From positions 65,581 to 129,580 of the forward strand of contig BCKL01000005.1 in NCBI GenBank assembly GCA_001600635.1: a DNA stretch of 64,000 nt, in the 5' to 3' direction. Under the pieces are notes generated by a model that was not told the origin of the DNA, made no database searches, and saw only the letters and a list, made by a program, of their open reading frames with translations. Positions 42,550 to 55,742 of this stretch are shown here, one piece after another. The stretch's first letter is position 1. Each line of letters starts with the position of its first letter. The position numbers and the translations under genes were made by a program. Source of the stretch: Leucosporidium creatinivorum. Lineage: Eukaryota; Basidiomycota; Microbotryomycetes; Leucosporidiales; Leucosporidiaceae.

Positions 42550-43994
42550 AGAGAGCGACCTCCTGCAGAGGCAGCCCGCCGCTCCTAAGTCCCACTCAGA
42601 GATAGGGGTCTTGAGCTGAGTGAGAGTAGGAGGCGGAGAAACCCAATACCACCATCCATGCCATGCATACCCATCCACCACTCCAGCTATGGGGCTGTCT
42701 CCCTCGAGACTAGCCCATCCGAGGGGAGTCGGTCACTGCCGACTCCCTGAAGCGCGCCAAACGGTCCAGCCGGTCGGCGCTCAATGCCTGAGCAGGGGAA
42801 GAGTCGTCCTGGCAATAGGAGGATGATGATAAAAGAGGAAAGTTGATGCGAAGGAGGAGGAGGAAGGCGAAGCGAGGAAGGCGAAGCGAGCGAAGGGAGT
42901 CCGAGTTGTAGGAGGAGGAGGAGGGAGGTCGTTGAGCTGTAGCAAGGTAGCTATTGCTTGGATGGCGTAGTCGCGACACCCCCCCGCAGACCCATGACTG
43001 GGTCTGCGAGTCCCAGCGACTTGCAATGACGGAGGAACTTGTCCTTGGTGAGGGGCTTGGTGAGGACGTCGGCGAGCTGAGACTTGGTGTTGACGTAGTT
43101 GACCTTGATGAGTCCTTCGGCAACCTGCTCCCTCACGAGATGCTCGTTGAGACCCGCGCTCCTCATCTTGCCGTGGTGCATCGGGTCCTTTGCAACGACG
43201 ATGGCGGCCGTGTTGTCGCATTGGATCTCGAGGGTGCCGTCAATGTCGACTCCCATCTCGTGCAGGAGGTTGCGCCTGTACATCGCTTCCCGTGCTGAGT
43301 GGGAGAGCAAGACGTACTTGGTCTTGCAGGTTGACAATGTGACACGCTTGAGCTGCTTGGACGACCAAGTGACGGCGGTGCTGGCAAGGTTGAAGACGAA
43401 GCCGTAGGTAGACCTGCCGTTGCTCTTGTTGTCCCCCCACGAAGCGTCGGCAAAGGTGTCCCAGCCGGCGATGGGCCTGCCCGTGCGCTTGTAGACGAGG
43501 CCGAAATTGCGCGAAGGGCCATGACAAAGTGCTGCTCCATCGGTCCAGCGTTGGCGCGAGCGAGGACGTTGACGGCGTAGGCAACATCTGGCCGAGTGGT
43601 GTTGCTGACGTACATGAGGGAGCCGATGAGGCGAAGGTAGCGCTTCTTGAGCTCGGGAGACGCGGACGGGTCGATGGCCGGCATCTTGGCAAAAGCGCTG
43701 GGATCCATTGGAGTAGCTACTGGCCTGAGCATTTGTCCCTTGAAGTACACGTGGACAAGGTTGCGGTTGTAGCAACCTTGCAAGAGGTGCAGCGAGCCAT
43801 TGTCAAGGTAGCGGAACTCCATGCCAAGCAGCATTGACGGTCGTCCTTCTCCTTGGTGCCGTACTTGATACGAAGGCCTCACTTTTGGCGGTCGATCTCG
43901 GCTTGACGAAGGGAGAGGTGGAGCATGTCGTTGACGTAGACGCCGATGAAGTGGTAGAGGAGCTTGTCGCTGATGCGCTGTGAGGTAGAAGACG

Positions 43995-45575
43995 CTGTGG
44001 TGTTGCTGGGTGAAGTAGCAAGACCGGCGCTGCCTTGGCTGGGGCAGGGATGAGCTGGCGAGAGGCAAGCTAAGGGGTTCGGCAATGATTTGTCGGCTTG
44101 CTGGCGTGACAAGGGGTTCTAAGTGAGGGAGGGAGTAGTACTGGAGAGGCAGAGCTAATTGACAGGAGACTATTGAGAGTGCTAAACTAAGGGAGAGTGA
44201 GACTAGAGAAAGAGCGAGGCGAACATCGGGGGAGAGGCAAGGTTCAGCGAAGAGGGGTAGGAAGTGAAGGAAGGCAGGTAGAGTGAAAGTGAGAGAACAG
44301 GGAGCTAGAGGGGGTAAAGGAACCTTGTTGAATTTTCAACACGGGGAGGGTTGGAAGGAGTAGGAGTGAAGTTGCAAGGGGCGGGAGATGAGAGAGCGGA
44401 AGGGGAGGTTTTGGCAAAGTGAGGGGAGGCGGGAATTGAGCTGACGACTAGGAGCTCGCGGGAGGATGAGCAGCACAAGAATATGGGTAAATTCGAGAGC
44501 TTGCAGGGTCGTGAAGAACAAGAGATAAAGAGAGAAACGGCCTATAAGAGGATTCTACAACACCCCTCAAACTCCCGCCCCAAAAAACCCTCTACCTTCC
44601 TACATCCCTCGGCTACTCGTCTCCACCCCTTTTCTCCACCCTCCTTTTTTACTAAGACATCCCTCTCTCCCCCCTCTAGTCCTCCTTGGCGCCAACCCTC
44701 CTCGATCTCCATCCTCCCCGAGCCCTTCTCCACCCCTTCCTCGCCTCCACTCCCCCTGTTCCTCACTCACTCAACCTCCTAGACTCCCTGTTCCTCAACT
44801 CCGCCTCCACCGATGCCTCCATGCCGGCAGGAGGAGGGTGAGCGCTCGGCGATTGTTCCCTCCCCTTGATTCCCATCCCGTGTTCTCTCCGTGTAGGTTG
44901 CTGTAGTCGATCGGGGTGCTCGTGTCCTTCGTTGCCTTGTGACGCTTGCAAAGAGTGCGAGTCAAAGGCGATCGCGCCGAGGAAGAGCGGTTCGGCGAAG
45001 GTGAGGAAGGCGAAGCGAGAGGCGAAGAGACGGCAGTAGTCGAGAATGACGGGACGGCAAGAAGGGGGTCCTCCGTTGGGGGTGCGAGCTCGGGGGCGAT
45101 GCTGGGTGCAAGAATGCTGGGTGCAAGACAGGGTGTTGACGGGAGGCTGAACAAAGGCATAGAACTCGGCAACGGCATTGGGCCATTCTTGAGGGACCTG
45201 TGCTTTGGGTGTGTTGAACGTCTCGGCGATGAGCTCGGTAGTCGGGTCGGCAAAGGGTGCAGCGGCAACGAAGATAGCCAAAGTAGGAGCAAGGGGAGGA
45301 GCAGCTTCCATAGCATTGAGGGGCGTAGCCTGAGTACTGGCGCCTTGCTCGGAGACGTTGACTTCGGCGTTCAACTTGGCGATGAGCAAGTCGGCGTTGG
45401 GAGTAGCGATGGGAGTAGGGATGGGCGAGGGGATGAGCGCGGCAGTGGAGTTGGTCATGTTGCTGGACGAAGTTGTAGCGGTATAGTTGATAGGTAGCGT
45501 GAGGTCCTCCTCCGGCTCGTCGACGAGAGCATCGTAGGCAAAGGTGGGCGAAGTCGGCGTGAAGGCGGGCGACGA
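43995..45575 (-). mobile_element. unidentified insertion of about 1.6 kb inside copia-4
   Basis: It separates two adjoining portions of the copia-4 reverse transcriptase. The part next to 45,575 has a long minus-strand frame, Thr/Ser/Pro/Ala-rich, with blocks such as YDALVDEPEEDLTLPINYTA and TELIAETFNTPKAQVPQEWP. The part near 44,540-44,780 is pyrimidine-rich on the plus strand. No RT, transposase or known domain. Borders are approximate and I saw no clear terminal repeats. Confidence 0.4.
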
Positions 45576-47101
45576 TGCCCGCCCTACCACAATGCACGAG
45601 TCCGAGATGGCAGGCTTGTAGCCCATGCCCTTGAGGGTGATGCCGAGCTCCTTGTATCATGCGCGACCGGACTGGTGAAGACCGTACAAGGCCTTCTTGA
45701 TGCGAAGGACCTTGCCCCCGAGCTCGGGGCGCTCGGCGACGATGACAGAGGGGATGGTCATGTAGATGTTGTCGCGGTCGAGCTTGCCGTGGAGGTAGGC
45801 CTTGTCGATGTCTGTCTGCTCCATGAGGTATCCGTTCTCAACCGAGAAGGCAATGAGGGTGCGAAGCGAGGGGAACTTCAGGACTGGGGAGAAGGTCTTG
45901 GTGAAGTCGAGTCCCTCGCGTTGACGTATCCCATGGCAACGAGGCGGACCTTGTTCTCCTTGAGCGTTCCGTCAACGTTGAACTTCTGGGAGAGGACGAG
46001 CTTGGAGTTGAGGACGGTAGCGCCCTCTGGGACGGCCAACCTTGGGACGCCGTTGAAGACGTTGTACTTGGTGTTGAGCTCGTCGTACTCCTTCAGCATG
46101 CCCGTTGTCCAGCTTGGTCCGTCGACGCCCTCGAGAGCCCGCTTGATGTTCTTGGGGCAGGCTGAGGGGATGGAGAAGGTCTCGCTGTTGCCTGCAAAGA
46201 CGTCGCCGAGCCTGGCGATGAAGGCCTTGACCTCGTCGGGGTTGTCAGTGGCAGTGCTAGCGGGGATGCCGCCTCCGGCGCTTGCCCCCCCGCCGAAGTA
46301 CAGCGGGTCCTCCGAGGATTCTTCGTCGAGAGGCTCGTCGACCTTGCTGTAGTCCTCCCTTGATGTTGCCGTAGAGCTGTCCTTGGTTCCTGGACGTTGT
46401 AGGGGTCGTTGTTCTCACTCAGTTCGATGTCCTCGAGGATCGGGTCGAGGTCTCGAGGCGCTGAGGAAGCTCGGCTGCTCCTACTCGGCGAAGGTCTCGA
46501 AGATGCTCGACTTGACTCGGAGGGCTCGCGTTCCGACGACGAGGACAACAATGAGGAGGATGACGTAGATAAACTCGAGGACAATGATCTGGACGACGAC
46601 CGAGGAGATGACAACGAGGATGTGCTGCTCGACTCGTTGCTCGGCAAAGAGGAGGATGAAGGCAAGTCGATCAGCGGTAAGCCATTTGACGACGATGCTG
46701 TAGCGCCAGGATCTACCGTAGGTGGAGCGGTCCGACGAGTAGCCGAGGAAGAGATACCTCTTGGCCTTGGGGTCGAGCTTCTTGCGGTTCTTGACGAGTC
46801 CCCAGCACTCGCAGCCGAAGACGCGAAGGTGAGAGACGGAGGGCGGTTTCCCAGTCCAGCGATGGAGGGGCACGTCTCCGTCGAGGGCGGCGTGGGGAGA
46901 GCGGTTCTTGATGTGGACGAAAGCCATGAGAGCTTCCGCCCAGAACTCCTTGCCGAGTCCGCTGCCAATGAGGAGGGAGCGAACGCCGTCGCCAATGCTG
47001 GCCATGTAGCGTTAGGCGCGCAAGTTGTTCTGAGGCGTGTAGGGGACCGAAAACTGATGCTTGATGCCTGCCTCGTCGGTGAATTCGAGTAGCCAACCCA
47101 C

Positions 47102-48882
47102 ATGGCTACAGAGCCTGCTAACGGGGTTATATCCCCCTGCAGCACTGCTCTGCAGCTTCTCACCTCCCTGAAAGGCCTCTCGGCCGGACTGCCCCTCAGC
47201 AATGCTCAGCAAACCAGCTACCTCGCCTCGCTAGACCTCTGCACCAGCATGTTACTCGAAACCAACCACTCAGCACCACCCAGCACCCCTCCCCACGCCT
47301 ACCACCCACTTCCCGCTCACGAGGAGGCCTTCGTCTTCGCGCAAAACCTCAACCTCTTCGGCCTCCAAGGCCCTCCAGCACCTCAAGACCCGCAGAGGGA
47401 GCTCTTGCGGGCTGTTTCGGCCATTTTGCCACCCCCTGCACCTTCCCCAGCCCCCAGGGCCCCTCAAACTTTCGCTCGAGCCGCCGCTTCCCCTGGCCGA
47501 GGCGAGACGCGCACCGCTAAGTCCCCCCCAGCCAAACTTCCCTCCCCTCTCCTTGCTTCCCTCCCTCCCCAGATTATTCTGAAGGTGCAAAGCTTGATGT
47601 AACTGACCCTCTCAGAGCACTCCCACCTGCTCAGCTCAGCGAGGTTGTGAGGAGAAGTCTCGGCGCGCTGCCTCTCAAGCTCGCGTTCGCTCGACACCTC
47701 TCTGAGAGCGGAGACATCTTACTTCAATTCATTAGCAGTGAGCAGGCAGCTACAGCAAGAGATCAAGCATCTACATGGCTCCCTCTCCTCTCCCCCCTAC
47801 TCTCCCTCGCCACTCCCTACCGGCTCCACGCCGTCCTCCTCCACCGCATCCCAACGGCGATCCCCATCCCCGAGGCAATGGCGGAGATCTCCAGGCAGTT
47901 TGGAGCGGTGAAAGAGCTCACCAGGCTTCCCAGCCGCCAACTCGGCGCAGCGGTAGGGTCATTGAAGGTAGTGATGAAGAAGGCGGAGGATGCGAAGGGG
48001 TTGGCGATGGCGGAGGGAAGGTTCCTGTGGGGCAGAGGAGTGTCAGCAGAGCTTTGGGACGAGACAAAGGTGACGATGCAGTGTCTGAAGTGCGGGAGGT
48101 GGGGTCACAAGGTTGGGAAGTGCGGAGCGAGAGAGCCTACCTGCCGCCGATGCGCCGAAGGGCACAAGACGGGCACTTGCACTGCAGAGCGGGTCAAGTG
48201 TTATAACTGCGGGGAGAACGCGGTTAGCTGGCATCGAAGCTGCGGAGCACAAGGAAAGAACTCACCTACAGCGGCCTCTGCTGCTCACCCTCTCCCTCCC
48301 AGGCCGCAGACCTCGCGCCAGCAGCAGAAGCAGAACAGCCTACTCACCGGCAACCTCACAGTCCCCATCCGGTCTCACTCTCCTCCACCGCACCTCCCCA
48401 CCGCGCAGAGTTACGTGATTCCAGCCCGTCGAGCGCCTCGTGCCGAGTACGAGAAGGGAGAGGACCGAGGGTCGGAGTCAAGGCGAGGGGAAGGGGAGGA
48501 CGGGGAAGAAGGCGCAGCGGGGGGAGAGAAGGGTGTTGGGAGTGTTGAGGAGCAAGGGAGAAGAGACGCGGTCAGCCCTGAGGATGAGGAGGAGACGGCG
48601 GAAGGAGAACTCACGGTCAACTCGAGCTGGAGCGCTCTGGTCGAGGCGGCGGAGGGGGAAGAGGAGGAGCTCGAGCTTCCAAGCTGGGCCGATGACTCTG
48701 TAGTGGGGGGAGGAGATGAAGAAGAAGAGTGTCAGCTCGACTCTAATGTTGGCGGAGAGCTGGACGAGGGAGAGTCCGAGGACCCGATGATCCTAACCTC
48801 AGAGCACCTAACATCCACCCCAGCACAGCCTCAGCGCACCACCAAGTCTACCACACCCTTCCCTACCCAATCCCATGCCTAA
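47102..48882 (+). CDS. LINE ORF1 (zinc-knuckle nucleic-acid-binding protein), frameshifted
   Basis: The first frame, MATEPANGVISPCSTALQLL to PPQIILK (about 47,590), is followed in another frame by DPLRALPPAQLSEVVRRSLG to the stop at 48,882. A single-base shift near 47,585 separates them, since no workable intron fits. Three knuckle-like motifs lie at about 48,080-48,230: CLKCGRWGHKVGKC, CRRCAEGHKTGTC and CYNCGENAVSWH. The C-terminal part is Glu-rich. In LINEs of this group ORF1 binds element RNA. It overlaps ORF2 by 8 bp, consistent with coupled translation. Confidence 0.7.
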
Positions 48883-51453
48883 TCTCCGCATCCTCTCGTA
48901 CAACACAGCTCGCAGCCCCACCGTCCTCTCCGCCCTCCTCCACCGCAACTCGCTACACCTCCACTTCAACTTCCTCCTCCTCCAAGAACCACCAGCAAAG
49001 CAGCTCCACACTCACCCAGCCTGGACCATCCTCTCACCCTCCATTGCCCTCTACGCCGACTCTCGGCGCACCTGCCCTCGAGCCCTCATCTACGCTAATA
49101 AGCTCCTTGACCCTTCTTCCTACAACCAGATTCTCGCTCCGAATACGCGGGACGTCGTCGCGCTCGACGGTGTAACCGCCGGCGGCGCTGTTCGCGTTGC
49201 CAGCGTGTACAACACACCGCAAACGATGCACGCCTTTGCTCCCCTCGCCTCGCTCTTCCCCCTCCCAGCAGCAGCAGGAGTCGACCTTGCCGCTGTTGCA
49301 GGGGACTTCAACCTCCACCATCCCTCATGGGAGCCGTCGCGCAAGGAAGGACCCAACGATGAGGCTTGCGCCGCCGCCGAGTTCTTTCTCGAGCACGCTC
49401 TCCTCCACCTCCTCCCGCCCGACACGCACACTCGTGCGCCTCTGACCATGCCAGCTCCTGGGAATGCGCTCGCCTCTCAGCAACTCATCAAGTGCCGAGT
49501 CGACGAGCGGTTCCAAGACGGGTCCGATGACGCCGCGCTGCGCCTCGTGCTCGACCTGACTCCACAGGCGGCGGACTGTGAGCCTCGCCTCAACCACCGC
49601 AAGGTAGACGAGGAGAGGCTGCGCGCCGTCTACGAGTCCCTCGCCTCCGCACTCCAGCCTACGCGCTTGGACTCACCCAGTGCCATTGATGCGGAAGCTG
49701 AGCTTCTCACCCATCACATCCGACTCGCCATCAACCACTTCGTGCCATTCAGTCGTCCGTCGGGCTTCTCGAAGGGCTGGTGGACGTTGAGAATCGCTGA
49801 GTTAGTCAAGGCCGCTCATCGCGCGCTGAGGCAAGCTCAGGCTCACCCAGAGGATCCAGAGCTTTGTCTCGCTGCCGCTATTGCTCACCAACGTAAGAAG
49901 GCTGCGATAAAGGTGGCGAAGCGTCAGCACTGGTCCTCATTCCTCGCTGGAGTCGACGACAAGTCGCTCTGGTCTGCAGTCCGTTCCACCTCGGGTCGCT
50001 CTGCGCAGCAGCAGTCAATCCCGCCTCTCCGATGCCCCGACGGCAGCATCGCCGTTTCCCTCGCTGACAAGACGGAGGTCCTCAAGACCACCCTCCTCCC
50101 CTCCCCAGCGGCCGCCCGCGCTCCACCACCTCCTCCTCCGCCTCCAGCGGCCCCCAGAGCAGTAGCAGGAAGCTCTGTACTCACCCATGATGACGATGAA
50201 GTTCCCGCGCGACGAGGAGCGGCGGGGAGGCGGTGGGAGTCGAATGCGAGGCAGAGCGAGGATGACAATGATGAGGGGGAAGGGGAGGGAAGTTGGAGCA
50301 GCGGGGAGTCCAGTATTGAGGTACAGACGGAGGAGGAGCGTCTTGAGGACCTATCGGACGAGTCGGAGGCGAGTGACGAAGAAGATGAAGATGTGGGAGG
50401 AAGAGAAGGAGCGAGGGAGACTTCGAGCCACCTTGACAGCGCTGAGGGGGGCAACGAGTCGGCGATGGAGGGCTCGCGAGACGGCAAGAGAGCACCGGGG
50501 CGTGCATTTACTAATACAGAACCTATTTCCACCCCTCAGCTTGATCCCAGAGCACTTCCTTTCCTTCCCCGCCCCCCTCCCCTCACCGAGTGGGCAGCAG
50601 AGTCTCGCAGCTCGCCCGACAACGCTCGGGCGTTCGTGCTGAGCACCAAACAGGTAGCCGACAAGCTATTCAGTCCCACCCTTTCCTCAGCTACAGGGCC
50701 AGATGGCATTCCCATCGCAATCCTTCGCGCTCTCTGGCCTCTCCTCGGTGATCGCCTGACTTCCCTTTACAGAGCCTGGATTGCCCTCAGCTACCACCCT
50801 ACAGCATGGAGAACTTACCTTGCAATCGTCCTCCGCAAGCCCCACAAGCCCGACTACTCCCTCCTCAAAGCCTACCGCCTCATCGCCATCGGCGCCAACC
50901 TCTCCAAGCTCCTCGAGGGCGCGGTGACGGACGTGTTGAGCTACATTGCAGAACGTTGTCAGCTTCTGCCCGAAGGTCACTTCGGCGGTCGTCCTGGTCG
51001 TTCCGTCGACAACGCTCTCCTGTATGTAACGCACCTTGTGAAGGAGAGATGGAGGAAGGGGGAGTTCGTGATGGCGGTCGCTCTCGATGCCAAGGCGGCT
51101 TTCCCTAGTGTGGTGGTGGAGAAGCTGATCAGTAACATGAGGGAGAGGGGGATCGGAGGTGATCATACCCTGGCTACGCTCATTCCTAGCGGAAAGAAGC
51201 TGTCACTTCATCCTCGAGGGCGTCAAGTCGGCGCTCTGAGACGGCGCTGTGGGCTGCCCCAGGGCTCGCCGCTCTCACCGCTTCTGTACCTCTTCTACAA
51301 CCCCTTCCTTGCAGATGCGCTACAGACCCCCAACTCCACCGGCATCCTCTACATCGACGACATCCTCGCCCTCGTCTGGCACACGGTGCTCGACCGCCTC
51401 TTCATCCTCGCGCAGGAGCTCCTCCAGCATGTGGTGGCTTGGAGCGACTCCTG
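48875..51453 (+). CDS. LINE ORF2, endonuclease and reverse transcriptase part
   Basis: Start MPNLRILSYNTARSPTVLSA. The AP-endonuclease has the VAGDFNLHHPSW motif (around residue 150), but the expected SDH active-site motif reads DGSDDAALRLVLDL. After about residue 410 comes a roughly 150-residue linker, Pro-rich then strongly acidic (EDDNDEGEGEGSWSSGESS), which is unusual for the group. The reverse transcriptase follows: TGPDGIPIAILRALWP, AVALDAKAAFPSV, GLPQGSPLSPLLYLFYNP, ILYIDDILAL. The frame runs on a few codons into the inserted copia LTR, then stops. Confidence 0.8.
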
Positions 51454-51463
51454 TATGTACACT

Positions 51464-51546
51464 AGGTTGAGAAGCCTCAGACTGAGCTCCTAGTTGCGTA
51501 CTGCGCTACACAAACTCACCTAGGTTAAGAAGCCTCAGACTGAGCA
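51464..51546 (-). repeat. LTR-end direct repeat with GT-AG core (copia-1, left end)
   Basis: Two 25-bp repeats (51464-51488 and 51522-51546) flank a 33-bp core. In element sense the core starts GTGAGTTTGTGTAGC and each repeat ends AACCTAG. The resulting GT-AG unit is 58 nt. Confidence 0.85.
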
Positions 51547-54500
51547 TCTCGGGGCGCGTTCCTCCAGAGACGTAGAGTAACGAGCTGATCATGGAGAGGT
51601 ACTGCTTCCTAGTCTCGGGCGTGCACTGCTCGTCGATGTCTGGCAGCGAGGTGAGGATGCTCGGATGGAAGGGCGTGTAGGTGGCGCGATGCGGCTCGTC
51701 TCCGATGAACTTTTGGGTAGTCTCGCGGATGTACTTGCCCTGCGAGAGGTGCCATGAGCCGTCCTTGCCATGGCAAAACTGGATGCCAAGAAGGAACTTG
51801 GGCTTTCCTCGCTGCTTGAGGCCGAGCTTGACGTCGAGGACCTTCTTTTGCCTGTCGAGCTCCTTCTGCGTAGCCGAGACGTCAATGTTGTCGTCGACGT
51901 AGATTGCGAGGATGTGGTAGACTCGGCGACCGTTGAGCATCTCGGACTTGACGTAGACGCTGACAATGGGCGTGTAGCCGAGGTTCTCGCGGATGATCGC
52001 GTTGTAGGTCTTGTTCCAGATGTTGCCGGCTTGAGGGAGACCGTAGAGGGCCTTCTTGAGATGGAGGATCTTGCCCTTGAGCTCGGGATGACACTGGACG
52101 AGTCCGTCGGGGATGAGCATGAAGAGGTGGTCGACGTCGAGTTCTCCATGCAGGTACGCCTTGTTGATGTCGGTCTGCTCGACGATGAGGTTCTCCTGAG
52201 CGGCAAGAGCGAAGATGGAGCGCATCGCCGAAGCTTGGAGTGTCGGCGCGAACATCTCGTGGAAGTCGACTCCCTCGCGCTGGTTGTTCCCGATGGCGAC
52301 GAGACGGGCCTTGTGCTCCTCGATCTCTCCGTCCAAGTTGCGCTTGATCGTGTAGACGAACATGGAGGGAATGACCTTGGCGTTGGGAGGGAGCGAAGAG
52401 CGGTCGACCATGTCGTAGACGTCGTAGTCGTCCTTGAGCGACTTGAGCTCCCTCATCGAGCTGTCTTCCCAGACTTGTGCGAGGGGGGACTCCATGGCTT
52501 GCTTGAAGCTGCGAGGAGGGTCGGTCGGGAGCGCGAACTCGTCTTGAGCGAGCCCGGCGAAGGCCTCTTTGATACGTCCGATGAAGCCCACTGGGTCGTC
52601 CGAGGAGAAGCTGTCGTCGAACGATCCCTTGGGTCCTGCTGGGTCCCAGTCGCCGGTCGGTTCTCCCTCGAGGCGCTCGAAGTCGCTCTCGTTCTGGAAG
52701 GACTCGTCTTCGGCGCGCCCCTCTCCTCCAGTCGATGGGGTTGGACTCGCGGCCTGGTCGTCGTTGTTCTCGATGTCGGCGCTGAAGCGGACTCGACGAT
52801 GCTCGGTGGCTCTTCCAGGCGACATGCCGGAGTGGGAGACGACGGATCCCTCGCCCGAGCTTGAAGACGCCGATGAGGATGAGGAGGACGATGACGATGA
52901 CGACGGCGATCTCGGTGATGGTGCTCCTTCCCGAAAATCATGCGAAGGCGACGGTGATGGTGAAGGACCCGACGGCGTAGGAGATTTGTCTCGCTCGGCG
53001 AAGGGGTCGGTCAGCAGCGTCGGCGCTTCGAAGCGGAGAGGAGTGGTAGGACATACGGACGGCGGTGAGGGTCTCGAAAGAACTCCATCACCGCAAACGT
53101 TGTCCTCGGAGGCGAAAGGGAACGACTTCTCGTTGAAGTAGACGTCCCTCGCCTTGACAATGCCCTTGCTCGGCGGAAGCGAAACGTCCCAGAGACGGTA
53201 CATCTTGGTCGACTTGTCGTAGCCGAGCATCATGCAGTCGATCGTGACGGGGTCGAGCTTGCGCCCCTGCTTCTTGCGAGCCTTCTTGACGTAGGCCTTG
53301 CAGCCGAAGGTGCGAAGGTGGTCGAGCGAAGGGATGGTGCCGTTCCAGCGATGAAGGGGAGTGTGGCCGTCGATGGCGGTGTGTCCCGAGCGGTTGTAGA
53401 CGTGTACGACATGCTGCATGGCTTCTCCCCACCAGCGGCGGTCGACTCCCGACTTGACGAGCATTGCACGAACCGCTTCGACGAGGGTGCGGTTTACTCG
53501 TTCGGCGCGAGCGTTGTTCTGGGGGGTGTAGGGGACGGTGAGGTGATGTTCGATGCCGTTGTCGCGGAGGAAGGCCTTGAACTCGTTGGAGAGGTAATCT
53601 CCGCCGTTGTTGGTGTGGAACGCCCTGAGTTTGCGTCCTGAGGTGCGCTCGGCGAGAGCGAGCCAGCTCTTGAACTCGGCGAAGGCGTCACTCTTGCGCT
53701 TGAGGAGTCGAGCCTCGAGAAGACGAGAGTGGTCGTCGAGGAGCGTCATGGCGTAGAGGTATCCTCCGAAGGTAGGGCTGCCGGTTGCGAGCAGGTCGGA
53801 GTGGACGAGGTCGAGCGGAGCGGCGGCAATTTTGGGGTTGGGGGGGAAGGGGAGCCGTACAGCTTTCGCTTTCGTACAGGCCTCGCAATCGTTCACTTCA
53901 TCAATCACGTTATCATCAGTCGCTACATCAAGGCCTTTGACAGCACGTGACTTTGCTAACTTCTGAATAGCGGAAAGCGAGAGGTGGCACATGCCGTTGT
54001 GCCAGGTCAGTGCATCGAACTTTTTGGAGAAAGAGGCGGGAAGGGCGGAAGGTGAAGTTAACGTACAGGCGAGGTCGAGCTCGAGGAGACCTCCCTTGTC
54101 GTTGGCGGCCGTCATGACAATTCCTCCCGTTTGCTCGTAGACGAAGGCGCCGGTCTTGTTGATGACGACGTTGAAGTTGAACGATCCCGTGAGGGTGTTG
54201 GTCGCGATGAGCGTGTAGCTGAGGGAGGGAACGAACCAGACGGTCCCAAAGTTGATCTTGCGTCCGCTCCAGGTGGTGAGCTCCATCTCTCCGACGATGC
54301 TGGTCGTCGCTCCAGGCGCGATACCGCTGAGCTTAATCTCCTTCATCCTCTTGACGTTGTGGAGGAGGGAGAAGCTGCCGGTCATGCACTTGGAGGCGCA
54401 CGAGTCAAGGATGAAGGTCGGCGAAGACGCGAGCTTCGCGGTCGTGAGATAGGAGTCGAGGTTGACGATCCACGAATCGAGGCCGTGGACGTAGTCGCTC

Positions 54501-55742
54501 GAGGCTTGGGCGGCGAGGGCGGGCTTGTCGTCCTGCTCGGTCGTCTCTTCCTTGTTCGAGTCGGCCGAGGCGACGTTGGCCGAGCTGGGAGCCGAGCCTC
54601 CCCTCCTGCCGCGACAGCTCTTCTTGAGCTTCTCCTGCTCCTTCTTGGCGTTGGGGTGGGTGCATTCGTCAACCCAATGTATCTTGCCGCATCCCTTGAC
54701 CCAGCAGGGCTTGGTAGGAGGTCCTCGGTTCGACTTGGTCCTCTTGCCGCGGGCGACGGAAGCGTTGAGAGCCGAGGTGATCGCTTCCTTGGCGGAGTCC
54801 TTGACCACGATCTTGCGTGCGGCCGAGGCGAGCGACTCGATCGAGGGGAAGGTGATCTTCCATCATTGCCGACGATCTTGTTGGTAGCGGTGAAGATCTC
54901 GATGGTCGTGCTGAGCGACCCGGGGAGGGCATTCTGGAAGAGGAGGTTGTAGACGTCCTCGACGGTAATCTCCTTGGCCTTGAGCTGCTTGATGAGGTAG
55001 ACGGACTCGCGCGTGAAGGTGTCGAACTTGTCGACCGAGGGGTGCTCCTCGCAGCGAAGAGCGCCGAGCTTCTTGAAGAGAACCTCGATGGTGTTGGCCG
55101 ACGCGGGGTTGTAAACCTTGACGAGAGCATCCCAGACGTCCTTGAGCGTGCGAGCATTGGCGGGGATGACGTCTGCCATGCCTGTTCCGAGCAAGGAGAC
55201 GAGGAAGGAGGTCGCGTGCGATTGGAGCTGGTCCCAGCATTGCCACTCGGGAGAGCCCTCGTTGTTGTTGGGCGGCGCGTTGTCCTTGAAGAGCTTGTCG
55301 CAGGATCGTCCCATGATGAGGTTGATGGTGCGTGCGAAGCGAGGGAAGTCCTCGGGAGAGTTGAGCTTCTGAGCCGCGTCGAGCGTTCCAAAGCTAGGCG
55401 GTCTGTAGGTCATCTCGGGCGTTTGGCGCTCGCGTGACGGGGTGCGGCTACGTTGGCGTTCTTCGGGCTTCTTGTCCGCGCTGCTGCTCATGCACTGGTT
55501 GGCGAGCTAGCGGAGGCGAGCTGGTGACTTGAGCCTCTCGAAGCGGGGTGCGTCTTCTATCGCTGATGGGGTTGTCTCAGACGCGTTGGGCAGCAACTGG
55601 GAGGGTGTAGGAGGGTAGAAGAGCAGCTGAGAGCTTGTTGTAGTCGACTAGTTGGACTGGTTGAGGCGGTAGCGCGCTCGAGCAGGATTTGCGTCCCTGG
55701 TGGCATTGAGCAGTCGAGCGTAGCTTGTTGTGGCTCGTAACC

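Larger units (their letters stand above)
42446..47097 (-). mobile_element. Ty1/copia LTR element fossil (copia-4), broken and interrupted
   Basis: Parts seen on the minus strand: integrase C-terminal half (FSVPYTPQNN; 47.1-46.5 kb), linker, reverse transcriptase in two portions on either side of a roughly 1.6 kb insertion, RNase H (ADASWGDNKSNGRSTYGFVF; NYVNTKSQLADVLTKPL), a G-run polypurine tract and a 3' LTR of about 525 bp (42,446-42,978). A Tad-type LINE begins inside the integrase at 47,098; the expected remainder of the element is not found on the far side of that LINE. Several breaks; a fossil. Confidence 0.75.

Noticed and set aside
51770-52864. 364-codon plus-strand frame and its twin at 58442-59170 on the minus strand
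   Set aside because: Both are antisense shadows of the copia reverse transcriptase; their identity only reflects the duplicated element.
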